From: Chrysoporthe austroafricana | Taxonomy: Eukaryota > Ascomycota > Sordariomycetes > Diaporthales > Cryphonectriaceae | Assembly (NCBI GenBank): GCA_001051155.2 | Contig: JYIP02000008.1 | Coordinates: forward strand, 2,046,001-2,110,000 | Direction of reading: 5' to 3' | Length of the DNA: 64,000 nucleotides | Shown: piece by piece, positions 21,363 to 31,504 of the stretch | How the letters are laid out: every line of letters starts with the position of its first letter | Position numbering within the stretch: position 1 is the stretch's first letter | Position numbers and translations under genes: made by a program | Notes under the pieces: generated by a model | Database searches by the model: none | The model's input: only the letters and a program-made list of their open reading frames with translations | What the model was told of the DNA's origin: nothing

Positions 21363-24300
21363 CTACAACAACACCACCAGCACACCAACAAAGGCAGCCA
21401 GGAGGCCGATGGCAGGGCCCACGACACGCCCGGCCACCGAGGTGGTCACCGACGCACTCGTCGACGCCGGCTGGCCCCCGCTCGAGGCAGTGGCCGGGCC
21501 CGACCCCGATCCCGACGCAGAGCCCGTCCCGTTGCCCGCGACGCTCCAGCCCAGCGTCCAGCCCGCGTTCCAGGTCCCGTTCGATGTGAGGCTGTTCAGG
21601 CCCGTCACGCTGAGCACCCGCGACGCGCTGCTGTAGGACCAGCTGCCGCTGCTCACGGGCTGCCCGTTCAGCGTGACGCTAGACACCGGGCCCGGGACGC
21701 CCATGACGGTGACGTTGCCCAGCGCGACGGTGTCGACGTAGTTGCCCGAGGGGGCGGCGGTGACGGACGTGGTCGTGGCCGACAGCTGCAGGCGGCGTCA
21801 GTCTCACAGCACACGGACGTGTAGAGGAGGAAGATGGGGTCTAAAGAGAAGAAAGAATTCTAAAAAAAAAAAAAAAAAAAAAAAAGATTCCCCCCCCGGC
21901 CCCCCCCGGGGGCGCCCGGCCCCCCCCCCCCCCCCCCGCCCCGCCACCCCNAGGGGAGGAAGAAGGGGGCAAAAAAGAAAAAAAAAATCTAAAAAAAAAA
22001 AAAAAAAAAAAAAAGATTACTCACCGTGACCCACGTGGTAGCGTTCGGCGCCACGCTCTCGCCGTCGTCCAGATACAGCGTCCCGTTCGCACTGCCCGTC
22101 AGGTCCAGCGCGACCAGCAGCCCCCACGGGTTCTTCCTGCTGGCGCTCGTCGTCATGCCGGGCTCCTGCGTCGGCACCACGTAGCCACCCCGGAGGTACA
22201 AGGGGATGTGCCCTAGGGGCGCGTCGATGGTGACGTTCTGCCCGCGGGCGACGCCCTCCACAGCCGTCTGGTTGTACCAGTCGTACCAGACGGTGACGCC
22301 GTCGCCGGCGCCGGGGAAGACGCCGTCGACGGTGCCCGCGCCCTGCTCCAGGCACGGGGTGACGAGGACGGCGCCGCCGAGGAGGAACTGGCGGTCGGCG
22401 GCGGCGAGCCACGGCTCGGCGGGGAACTCCCAGGCGAGGGCGCGCATGACGGCGGAGCCGCCCTCGTGGGCCTGCGCGAAGCTCGTGTACAGGTACGGCA
22501 GGAGGGCGTAGCGGATGGCCATGGCGTCGCGGCTCGCCTGCGCGACGTCGGCCCAGACGTAGGGCTCCTGCGGGTTCGCGGAGAGGGTGTTGTGGTTGCG
22601 GTAGAAGGGGAAGAAGGCGCTGAGCTGCATCCAGCGGCTGCACAGCTCGAGGTCCGCGTTGCCGCTGAAGCCGCACGTGTCGACGCCGAACATGGGGATC
22701 CCGAAGAGCGAGAAGGCGAGCGCCTGCGGGATCGCGAAGTACATGTACGCCCACAGGCTGTAGTTGTCGCCGCCCCAGTGGCCCGCCCACTTGCCCGTGC
22801 CGGCGAAGGTCGACCGGCCGATGATGAACGGGCGCTTCTCCGGGAAGACGGCCAGGAGCGCCTGGTGCGTCGCGTTGAGGATCTGGTGGCCGAAGAGGTT
22901 GTGGAAGTCGTACTCGACGGCGCCGCCGTGGTGCGTGGCGTTGGGCGAGACGGCGTGCACGGCGAGGTCGCCCTGGACATTGTTGATCACGTAGGGGGGC
23001 CAGTTGATGTTGCGGGCGCCGGGCGTGGGCGTGGTGCGGAGGTAGGAGGTGGTCGTGGCCGACGAGGACGTCGCCGTCGCCGTCGCCGCCACCGCGGACG
23101 CCTGGGACGCGCTGAGCGAGGACGCCACGGCGGCCTCGGTGGCGTTGGTCAGGTTGAAGCCCTCGGGGTAGTCGTAGATCACATCGCCAGGCTCGCCGGG
23201 GAGCAGGAAGGGCGGGTGGACGGGGTTGAGGGAGACGTTGCCGGAGCCGCAGCTGCCGACGCAGAACGAGCTGACCTCGGACATGTCGATCCAGATGCCG
23301 TCCCAGGCGACGTTGTCGTGCCAGGCGGCGACCTCGCCGGCCCACCAGCTGAAGGCGCCCGAGCCGTTGGTGACGGCGCCGAGCGACGCGCCGACCCAGT
23401 CCGGGAAGACGGTGTAGCCGGGCCAGACGGCGCCGACGTAGAGCGAGCCGTCCGGGTTGAGCATGAAGGCGCCGGCGTCGACGCCGCGGTCGAAGACGGG
23501 GTAGGCGTCGCTGGCGTTGTCCGGGTTCGGGTAGTAGATGGCGGAGTCGACGATGGGGACGTAGTGCTGGCCGCTGGCGTGCAGCCGCGCCAGGAAGGCC
23601 GCGCCCTCGGCGTACCCGAAGCGCACGGCGTCGTTGTCGAAGTCGCGGTACTGGTTCATGTAGTCGATGTCGGTCCAGATGGTCTCGAGCGGGACCCCCG
23701 CGCGCGCGAAGCTGTCGACGACGCCCTCGACGACGGACCAGTTCTGGTAGCCCCAGCGGCACTGGTGGAAGCCGAACGTCCAGTACTGCTGCATGGCGGG
23801 CAGCCCGACGGTGCTGGTCTGGTAGTCCCGGATGACGTCCGTGGCGGAGGGCCCCGAGTAGAAGTAGAGGTCGATGCTGCCGCCGAGGGTGCGCCAGGTG
23901 ATGCCCGCCGGGCGGAGGAGGATCTCCTGCGGGTGGGCGTTGCGCAGGAACACGCCGTGGGTGTACGGCGTGTACTGCGCGGACGTGTCGGTGGCGTTGG
24001 CGACGTAGGTGAGGCTGCCGTCGACGTCCTGGAAGTAGCGCGTGTCCAGGTAGACGGGGTGCGAGCCGTAGATGTTGTAGTCGATGGTGTCGCCCGAGTC
24101 GGCGGCGAACAGCGTCCCTGGGACATCGTCAGCTCCCACTCACAGTCCCCAGACAACAGACGCGTCTCCCAGAGGGCTTGCGTAGATACTCACTCGTCAG
24201 GTTGTTCCCCAGCCGGAAGCCGTGGATGGTCTCGCCGAGGCCGTACAGGTTGTAGTTCTCGGGGAGCGGCGAGACGAACTCGACGAACTGGTCCTCGTAG

Positions 24301-24881
24301 ACGAGCCTGCTGCCGTTGGTGGTGAAGAGCGTGTCCCCCGTCGAGCGCCGCGCCACGGTGAAGGAGAAGGTCGGGTCGTTGGCCCACGACAGCTCCAGGT
24401 CGCTGCCGCTGGCGCTCACGCCGGCGCCGCCGTTCGACGCCGGCGTGGGCTTCGGGACGATGGCCTCCGGGAGCACGAACCAGGTCTCGTTCTCGGCGCC
24501 GAGGAAGCGCGGCTGGATGGCGACGCTGAGGCGGCCTGTGTCCTGGTATTCGACGGTGAGGGTCAGGTTGGCGACGTCATTCCCGTAGACGTTGCAGGCG
24601 GCGCCGGCGAGGTCCAGGCTGGCCGTCAGGCCCGTATCCGACGTCTGCACGTCCGAGGCCAGGTAGCCGGGGCACACGGTCTGGGCATCGACGGCCTCGG
24701 GGTCCAGGATGTTGGGGAGCAGCACCTGGCCGTCGTCGGCGTCGAAGGGCACGGTGAAGATGGCCCTGTAGCTGGTGGTGGTCGCCGTAGGGGTGGTGGT
24801 GGTGGTGAGCAGCGCAGAGGACTGGCCCAGCGCCAGGGGGGACAGGCCCAGCAGGGCCAGGCGGAAGAGGAGGCAGGCCAT
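21363..24881 (-). CDS. Secreted GH31 alpha-glucosidase with C-terminal GPI-type tail
   Basis: Three exons: 24,881-24,194, 24,117-22,025 and 21,785-21,363, giving 1,067 residues. The family hydrolyses terminal alpha-1,4-glucosyl bonds of maltose, maltooligosaccharides or starch outside the cell. A signal peptide MACLLFRLALLGLSPLALG opens the protein. The GH31 N-terminal beta-domain (NYNLYGLGETIHGFRLGNN) and (beta/alpha)8 core follow. The nucleophile motif DGIWIDMSEVSSFC lies near 507 (Asp) and the acid/base HWGGDNYSLW near 680 (Asp). The end is Ser/Thr-rich with a hydrophobic tail suited to a GPI anchor. Introns are 76 nt and nominally 239 nt; the second contains the ambiguous base and artefactual sequence, so its real size is probably near 110 nt. 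A start at 25,106 or 25,091 would add a hydrophobic N-terminal segment and membrane-anchor the protein; I prefer 24,881. Confidence 0.92.
21862..22014. other. Assembly artefact inside GH31 intron 2
   Basis: Two 24-base A-runs (21,862-21,885 and 21,991-22,014) bracket C-rich sequence, an N at 21,951 and an A/G-rich tract. Sequence after the first A-run is an error-rich copy of what follows the second run (GATTACTCACCG...). Sequence before the second run is an error-rich copy of what precedes the first (GAGGAGGAAGATGGGG...). Confidence 0.85.
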
Positions 24882-26932
24882 GACGATCTTGGTGAGGTAA
24901 GGGGTGCGGCGCCAAGGCAGGGCGAGCTTGAGGGCGGCGAGGAGGCAGAGGAGGAGGAGGACAGTGGAGGGGCCCAGCAGGTTAAGTAGTAGCAGCAGCA
25001 GCGACGGGCCCAAGGGAGGATCGTCGGCCCACAGGCCGGCGGCGGAACCCACCGCGGGACAGAGGCGAGCGGCGCAGGAGGAGGAGGCCATGGTTCGTTT
25101 GGTCATGAGACTCTGCCGTGCTCGTCCTCAACGGACTGGATGGGGCGCCCCCCAGGGACGAACGCGGTCTGGCATCCAGCCAGCCCACCCAACAACCCAG
25201 ACGGGCCGACTCGGCTGCAGGACGAGCAGGCTTTTTTTTTTTCCCCCTCGAGCTGGGCTGCTCTGGCGGTACACACAAGGACGGGAGATATTATAGCGAG
25301 CACAAGGCCGCAGAGGGCGAAAACGAGAGAAAATATGGAGACGCAGCTGTGCCTGGCGTTGGTCTGGGGGCGGGGACGGCGTGGAGCTACCCCAAAGTAT
25401 AAGGGCAGAATAGGCACGAATCGGGCAGGGCTCGAGCTTAAGACTTACACGCGTTGAGTATAGTCTGGGTCGTTCCCCCGCAATCCTGTCTGCACGTCCC
25501 ACGCTGGGGAACCTGTCGATCCGGCCTGACTAGTCGTCTGCTGTGGCCTGCTGTAGTAGCTAGCCCCCCCCCTCTCTCTTTTTCGTTTTTTTTTTTTTTT
25601 CTTTCTTTCTTTCTTCTTTCTTCCGTCCCCCTCCGCCGCGGGAATTGCTCGCTGAACTCTCGGTCCTATCCTCGTCGTTTGCGCCCGCCCTCGCTGCCCA
25701 GGGTAGGCCTGGGTTCCCCAGCCACCGACGACGCCAAGGTCGCGTGAGCTGTTGTATTCACGCCTGCGCTGGTAGACGGGTACGAGAGTGGGCATCTCCG
25801 GCGAAATGCCCCGCTTCTGGACTTCGTATACTGGGTCTTGGGTCGCTGGCAGACAGAACGAACCCACGATGCTCTGGGAGGCGGTGGGGGGGGGGGGAGG
25901 TCATTACACCGTCTTTTACGGGACACCCCTCGTCCTGTTTTGGTTGTTAGGAACATCCATGCCCCGTCCCACGGCCTGTGCGGTCGTCACCAGTGCCGTC
26001 CGTAAGCGGGCGGACGCCACCCAGCGTCGCAGCACACAGTACCTCGTGGGAGGGCAAGCCGGCCTGCTGGCACGCCTGGGAGCAAGCCTCACACCGATCA
26101 CGGAGCCTGGCCTGGGCCTTGTCGAGGATATTCGGGTGAGAAAAGGTTGTCTAACACACACCCTAGTGATGGTTGGCGGTGATCCAGCTGCTATGGGCGA
26201 CGGGGAGCGCCATATATGCTTCGTGTCTGGGCGAGGAGACACTTGAAACTATGAGAAGTAGATGAAGTAGGCGGCGGAGATATCGACCTTGCTATACCGG
26301 CGAGATCCAAGGCTCACTTCACGCTCCCTAAAAAGGAAGACGAAAGGGGAAAAAAAGAAAATACAAAAATGAAAAGAAAAAATCAAGGATTGGATAGAGA
26401 TACTAAAGCAACAAATCGCAGGACAGACCTGACTAACGTAAGTCCGCAGACAACATGAACGACCTGCTCGAGATGGCAAGCAGCGCCACAGAACTCCCAA
26501 CATAGATGCCGCACACCAGCGCCGGCGGAGGAGGAGGCGCAGGCCCGGCACCCCGACGAGCGCCGGCGCCGCGCTCATGCTCCAGGCCGTGGGGGAACGG
26601 AGGGAAAACCCGTCTGCGTCGAGGTCTGTCTGGCATGCAGGGTGTATAATAGCGTCGCACCCTGGACGGGGCATTCCCGCGCCGTGCTTAGTACTCTCGT
26701 GGGCCCACCGAGGACGAAACCTTAGCTCCGAGGAACGGTACACACCCTCTCTCTCGGTGGCCCTCGGTGCGTATAATTCCCGACGCCCTCACCAGCGCGC
26801 GCTGGCCCTCCCCTCCGCCATGGCATATCGCGCTCCGCCTAGCCCAGGGCTCGCTCGCTCCCCCAGATCCAGACCGACCAGCCAGCCCGTCCTCTCCCTC
26901 CCTCCCTCCCCTTCCCACGCCCCAGCCCAGCC
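24882..26932. other. Divergent promoter region between GH31 and the MFS gene
   Basis: About 2 kb without a supported gene. It includes the alternative upstream GH31 starts (25,091 and 25,106), a T-run near 25,588-25,605 with pyrimidine-rich flanks and a G-run near 25,886-25,896. It must hold both promoters. Confidence 0.5.
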
Positions 26933-28598
26933 ATGGCCGAGAACCTCCGCGAGTCCCTCGACGGCGCCACCGAGGCCTCGCCGCTGCTGGCCTCCTCGGC
27001 GGCCCCGGCGGCCCCGGCGGCGACATCGGCCCCGGCGGCGCGCCGCACCGACACCACCGTCGTGAACATGCTCCTGCTCGCCAACCTGATGGCGTCCGCG
27101 TCGGGCGGCTTCCTGAACCTCCCGCAGGCGCGCCTGGCCGAGGACGTGCTCTGCCACGAGTACTACGGGCAGATGGTGGTCCTCGCCGCGCCCGCGCCCG
27201 CGCCCATCGACGAGGACCTCTGCAAGCTGGAGCCCATCCAGAGCCGCCTCGTGCAGATCCTCGCCGTGTCGAGCGCCCTGACGGCCGCCGCGGGCTTCGT
27301 CAGCGCGTACCCGTGGAGCGCCGTCGCCGACCGCGTCGGCCGCAAGCGCGTGCTGTCGCTGTCCCTCGCCGGCATCATGCTCGGCTCGCTGTGGACCATG
27401 GCCGTGCTCGCGTGCCGCGGCGCCCTGCCCATCCGCCTCGTCTGGCTCGAGGCCGTCGGGCCCTTCATCGGCGGCGGGAACCCTGTTGCTGTCGCCATGC
27501 TGCTGGTCATGCTCGCCGACGCCTCGACCGAGGAGGATAGGTAAGTCAAGCTGCTTCCTCCCCCTCCCTTGCCCTGCCCTCGGAACAACAACAACAACAA
27601 CAACAACAACAGAGGCTGATCTTCCCGCCAGGGCCGTCGTCTTCCTCAAGCAGTCCATGGCCACCGTCGGCGGCAACCTCGTCGCCCCGACGCTGTCGTC
27701 CTTCCTCATGTCGCGCCTCGGGCCCTGGCCGCCCTACATCACCGGCCTGGTGCTGATCGGCGCGTCCGCCGTCCTCGCCGCCTTCATCCCCGCGGGCCCG
27801 CCGCCGAAACAACAGCCCGGCCCCGACGACGATGACAGCAACACCACCGAGCAGCAGCAGCACGGCGGCGGCGGCCCCTGGCGCCGCCTGCGCGTCTCCT
27901 CCTCCCTCCTCGCCGTCCTCGCCTCCCCCTCCGTCGTCCTCCTCCTCCTCACCTGCGCCGCCGACGCCCCCGTCCTCAGCTCCACCACCGCCTTCATGGC
28001 CCTCTTCGTCTCCAAGCGCTTCGGCCTGCGCCTCTTCCAGGGCGGCTACGTGCAGACCGCCTTCGGCCTCGCCTCCATGGCCCAGTCCCTCGTCCTCCTG
28101 CCCTGGCTCTGCCGCGCGCTCATGCGGCCCACCGCCCCCGCCGCCCTGCGCCCCGCCTCCGAGCAGCACCGCGACCTGGCGCTCGCGCGCCTCGGCGCCG
28201 CGGTGACCGTCCTCGCCGCGCTGGCCATGGGCCTCGCGCCGACGCTCGCCGGGTTCGTCGCCGGGCTCGGGCTGCTGGCGCTCGGCATGGCGTACGCCAG
28301 CCTCGCCAAGAGCCTGCTGAGCGTGCGCGTCCCCGCGGAGCACCGCGCGCGCCTCTTCGGCGTCGTCGGCATGGTGCAGATCCTCGGCGCCGTCTACGCC
28401 CAGCCCATGCTCGCCGGCCTCTTCTCCCTCGGCATGCGCCTCGGCGGCGCCTGGATCGGCCTGCCGTACTTTGGCGTCGCGGCGCTCGTGGCGGTCGTCG
28501 TGCTGGGGGTGCTGATGCTCGTCAGGGTGCCGAAGAAGGTCGGCGGGGAGGAGGAGGAGGAGGAGGAGGAGGAGGAATCGTCTGCCGCTGAGGAATAG
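26933..28598 (+). CDS. Major facilitator superfamily transporter
   Basis: Two exons, 26,933-27,540 and 27,632-28,598, give 524 residues. After a ~40-residue Ala/Pro-rich cytosolic N-terminus, the first membrane helix (VVNMLLLANLMASASGGFL) begins. MFS motif A is seen as DRVGRKRVLSLSLAG in the loop after helix 2/3. A charged/Gln-rich central loop separates two six-helix halves, and the protein ends in an acidic Glu run. The 91-nt intron (GTAAGT...GCCAG) carries a (CAA)n run and splits an Arg codon. The ATG at 26,933 is in CCATGG context. The substrate is not deducible; the nearby GH31 gene might suggest sugar, but sugar-porter motifs are not seen and a drug-efflux-type MFS is at least as likely. 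Confidence 0.88.
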
Positions 28599-28894
28599 GC
28601 GGGCAGGCGGTGCTGCTCGTGACAGGACCAGCTGGTCTCGGGTGACTGGCTGGTCTCATGTGGGTTTCTTGGATATAGATATACGATAGAGCTCGGGGCA
28701 GAGATAGAGCCTCTCTGGCATATACGATCGATAGAGTCGCGATAGAAAGACACATACACACGGGGCGCCTGATGAGGTATTATCATAATAACACGCTCTA
28801 TCTCCCGTGTAGACCAGACCAGACCAGACCAGACCAGACCAGACCAGACCAGTCCCATCCTCGCCCCCTCTCCTCAGCCTTCCATCCGCCACCC
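28599..28894. other. Short convergent spacer with a pentanucleotide array
   Basis: Non-coding DNA between two converging genes. Eight perfect copies of AGACC lie at 28,811-28,850. Confidence 0.7.
28811..28850. repeat. (AGACC)8 microsatellite
   Basis: Eight uninterrupted AGACC units just downstream of the SPRY gene stop codon. Confidence 0.95.
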
Positions 28895-29992
28895 TCATCC
28901 CTCCACGCCCTTATACAGCCACCTCGCCGGGTCCAGCACGACCTCCACGTCGACCTGCCCGTACACGCCCACCGCAACAAAGAGGTCGTGGTCCCCCTGG
29001 ATCCCGACGGGCTCCGCGTCGCGCACCGCGTCCCGGAGCGCATTGACGTCCCACGCAGCCTCGACCGCGCCGCCCCGCGTGAGGAAGAACTCGGCCGCGA
29101 GCCCACCACCACCACCACCACCAGGGGCGGAGGTGGTGGCAGAGGCGGACGTGAACCGCAGGCCCGCGCCCACGACCTCCCCGCGCGCCAGCCCGAACGG
29201 CCGCGCGAAGTCGTCCCCGCCCCACGCGTCGCCCGCGTACCGCCGCCCGTCGTCGCCGTGCGCCGCCACCGAGCCCCGGTGCCACCCCGGCAGCCGGAAC
29301 GGCGGGTACGGCGGCGCCGCGAACCCGAGCGCGAGCGCCGCGCCGTCGCCGGGGGCCCGCTTCGTCACCACCTCGAAGTACGCCGTCGCCACTGCCGTCC
29401 TGCGCCCCGGCGCCCCTCGGAGCCCTGGGTCGTCCCGCCGCGCGACGTACGCCGGCGGCTGCGCCGTGAGGCAGCCGTCGCCGCAGCGCGCGTCCGTCCG
29501 CACGGCCCAGACGCCGGGGTTGGCGGTGGGCGTGACGGAGCCGCGGAAGGCAGAGGCGCCCCGCGGCGGCGCGACGAGCCTCGGGGCGGCGGCGGCGGCG
29601 GCGGCGGCGGCCAGGGCCGGGTCGCGCGGGTCGGCGGGCGCGAGCAGCGGGTGCCGCGCGCACCACGCCGCGCCCGCCGCCGCCTGGTCCTCGGTCGCGT
29701 TGCTCGCCCAGCTGCGGTCGTGCCCGCCGAAGAGGGCCGGCGGCGAGGGGCCGTCGGGGTCGGTGTCCTCGGGGAGCTGGACGGACTGCCAGTCGTGCTG
29801 GGCCGGGGCCGCGGTGGTGGGGCCGTTGTCCTCGCGCCGGCAGGACGGGGGCGGACCCGGCGGCGGCGCGTAGTCGTCGTTATCGTGTGCCCTGCCGGCG
29901 GTGTGGGAGGGTGATGGGCCCGGCGGTGGGCCGACGTCGTCTGCGCTGGGCGCGGTGCGCCGGAAGGGGTTGTTGGATTTGAACAAGCCCAT
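28895..29992 (-). CDS. SPRY-domain protein
   Basis: A single-exon gene of 365 residues. The first ~160 residues are a disordered Pro/Ala/Asp-rich region (MGLFKSNNPFRRT, then PPGPSPSHT and a run of nine Ala). From about 165 a SPRY beta-sandwich is visible: AYFEVVTKRAPGDGAALALG, GWHRGSVAAHGDDGRRY, then GEVVGAGLRF and AEFFLTRGG. In fungi this arrangement (AYFEV, GWHxGSxxYHGDDG) occurs in Ssh4/Ear1-like adaptors that recruit Rsp5 to endosomal cargo and in other SPRY proteins. No transmembrane segment or PPxY motif is seen, so an Ssh4 identity is not claimed. The ATG at 29,990-29,992 is the only suitable start. Confidence 0.8.
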   Translation of the reverse strand: MGLFKSNNPFRRTAPSADDVGPPPGPSPSHTAGRAHDNDDYAPPPGPPPSCRREDNGPTTAAPAQHDWQSVQLPEDTDPDGPSPPALFGGHDRSWASNATEDQAAAGAAWCARHPLLAPADPRDPALAAAAAAAAAPRLVAPPRGASAFRGSVTPTANPGVWAVRTDARCGDGCLTAQPPAYVARRDDPGLRGAPGRRTAVATAYFEVVTKRAPGDGAALALGFAAPPYPPFRLPGWHRGSVAAHGDDGRRYAGDAWGGDDFARPFGLARGEVVGAGLRFTSASATTSAPGGGGGGGLAAEFFLTRGGAVEAAWDVNALRDAVRDAEPVGIQGDHDLFVAVGVYGQVDVEVVLDPARWLYKGVEG

Positions 29993-30675
29993 CTTGGGTG
30001 TGGGCTCGCTTAGATAGGTGAGAGATGTCCAGGTGAGAGAGATGGTGTGTGCCGATAGTGGTGTTTATTGTGGTTGGCCAGAGGTCTCGTCAGGTGTGTC
30101 CTATGTTGAAAGCTGAGAGGTTCACTCCAAGCACGAGAGTGGAATTAGACTGGTAACTCTGTTGCGGTGTAGTAAGACGCCACTACAACCTACCCACAGT
30201 GATTCCAAGACCAGGCAAGTGACAATCACATTCGCTACCTCGCGATCTCGGATGGTGGAGCTCGGAAAGAAACAATGAATGAGTGAGATCAGCCAGGAAG
30301 CGAGAGAGAGTGTGTGTAAGTGAAAGAGAGGCTGTGCTCGTGCTCGTGCCCGCCCAGGCACACTCCGCAGCACCACCAATCACGCCCGCGCCGTCCTCAC
30401 ACTACGACCGCCGTCACCCGCCGGCCTTCCTCGATCGAGACCACCAAGGGCTCGGCGCGTCGTCCTACGAGGTCTAGAAGGGGCGCGGCGGCTTCCCGAG
30501 GGCTTCGAGACTGCCGGCGCGGTCCACGCGGGCGCCTCGCGCTTTGTCCTAGGTTGGCGACGATGTCATAGCAATACACAGCACAGAACAGACTAGCACA
30601 GAACGGAGCAGCACAGAATGGACCAGCACATTAGGGTCAGTCAGGAGTGAGCGAGCGACTTCGGTCAGTGATTTC

Positions 30676-30715
<40 letters not shown>

Positions 30716-31504
30716 GTGGCCAGCTCCATAGCGTCGTCAGTCTGCGAGGGCCTGTTGGGGCCCCCGGGTCAAAGTACAATCTGTCCATGTTCCGCGTCCC
30801 GTCGTCCCAGATGAGTTGGGCATCTGCAGATCCCCCCCCCCCCCCAAAGAAAAGAAAAACGCAACGATGTACACCTGGTGGTCGGTAGATCGTACATCAG
30901 GAGCAGGTAGGTACACACGAAAGGGAGAGAAAAGAAAGAAAGAAACCTCCACATCGTCCCCAGAGCGCACCGCCTCCCGCCTCGACGTCTCACAGACCTC
31001 CTCGGCCCTCTCGTTTCCAGTCCAGGTGCCGTGCTCCGTGCTCGCGCACGTCGTTAGCTGTAGTACAATCTCGTGTGTAGAAAAAAAAAAAAAAAAAAAA
31101 AAAACGACCCCCCCCCCCGGCCCCCTCGGGGGCGGCCCGGGGTCGGGGGGTGGGCGGGGCGCGCCCCCCAAAAGGTTTTTGGTCCCGGGGTGGGAAACAA
31201 AAGGGAGGGGGGGGGGGGACTTTTTTTTTTTTTTTTTTTTTTTTTNGGCCGCGGCCGCGCGCCCGGGGGCGCCAGGGACAGGTAGGCCCGTGAGCGACCC
31301 ACCACCGCGGCTGTAGCGAGATCCGGCCCCCCCCCGCCCCCCCCCTTCCCTCCCAGGGCGCGCGCTCCGGGCCCGCGCAACACGTAAGCTGTAAAACAAA
31401 CCGCTGTGGAGAAAAAAAAAAAAAAAAAAAAAAAAAGTTCCTCCACGCCCGTCCATTTGTTTCAGCAGCCAGGACACAAAACACTTTGAGCGGGCGAGCC
31501 TGGC
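29993..31504. other. 1.5-kb spacer with a GA repeat and an assembly artefact
   Basis: The SPRY promoter lies next to 29,993. A (GA)n run of about 34 bases lies near 30,679-30,712. The block 31,081-31,436 is artefactual (see separate entry). No gene is seen. Confidence 0.6.
31081..31436. other. Assembly artefact with N at 31,246
   Basis: An A24 run (31,081-31,104) and an A25 run (31,412-31,436) enclose low-complexity G/C-rich sequence, a T25 run and the N. The 41 bases before the second A-run match the 41 bases before the first at about 29 positions without gaps. The stretch ending in the T-run is an error-rich reverse complement of the sequence after 31,436. These are echoes of the flanks, not real locus content. 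Confidence 0.85.

Noticed and set aside
21886..21950. C-rich block as a genuine quadruplex-forming sequence
   Set aside because: It is an error-rich echo of the adjacent real sequence next to an N, hence an assembly artefact.
19460..28598. FAD monooxygenase, GH31 and MFS genes as a biosynthetic cluster
   Set aside because: No backbone enzyme, no pathway regulator, and the genes are separated by normal spacers; co-location alone is not evidence.
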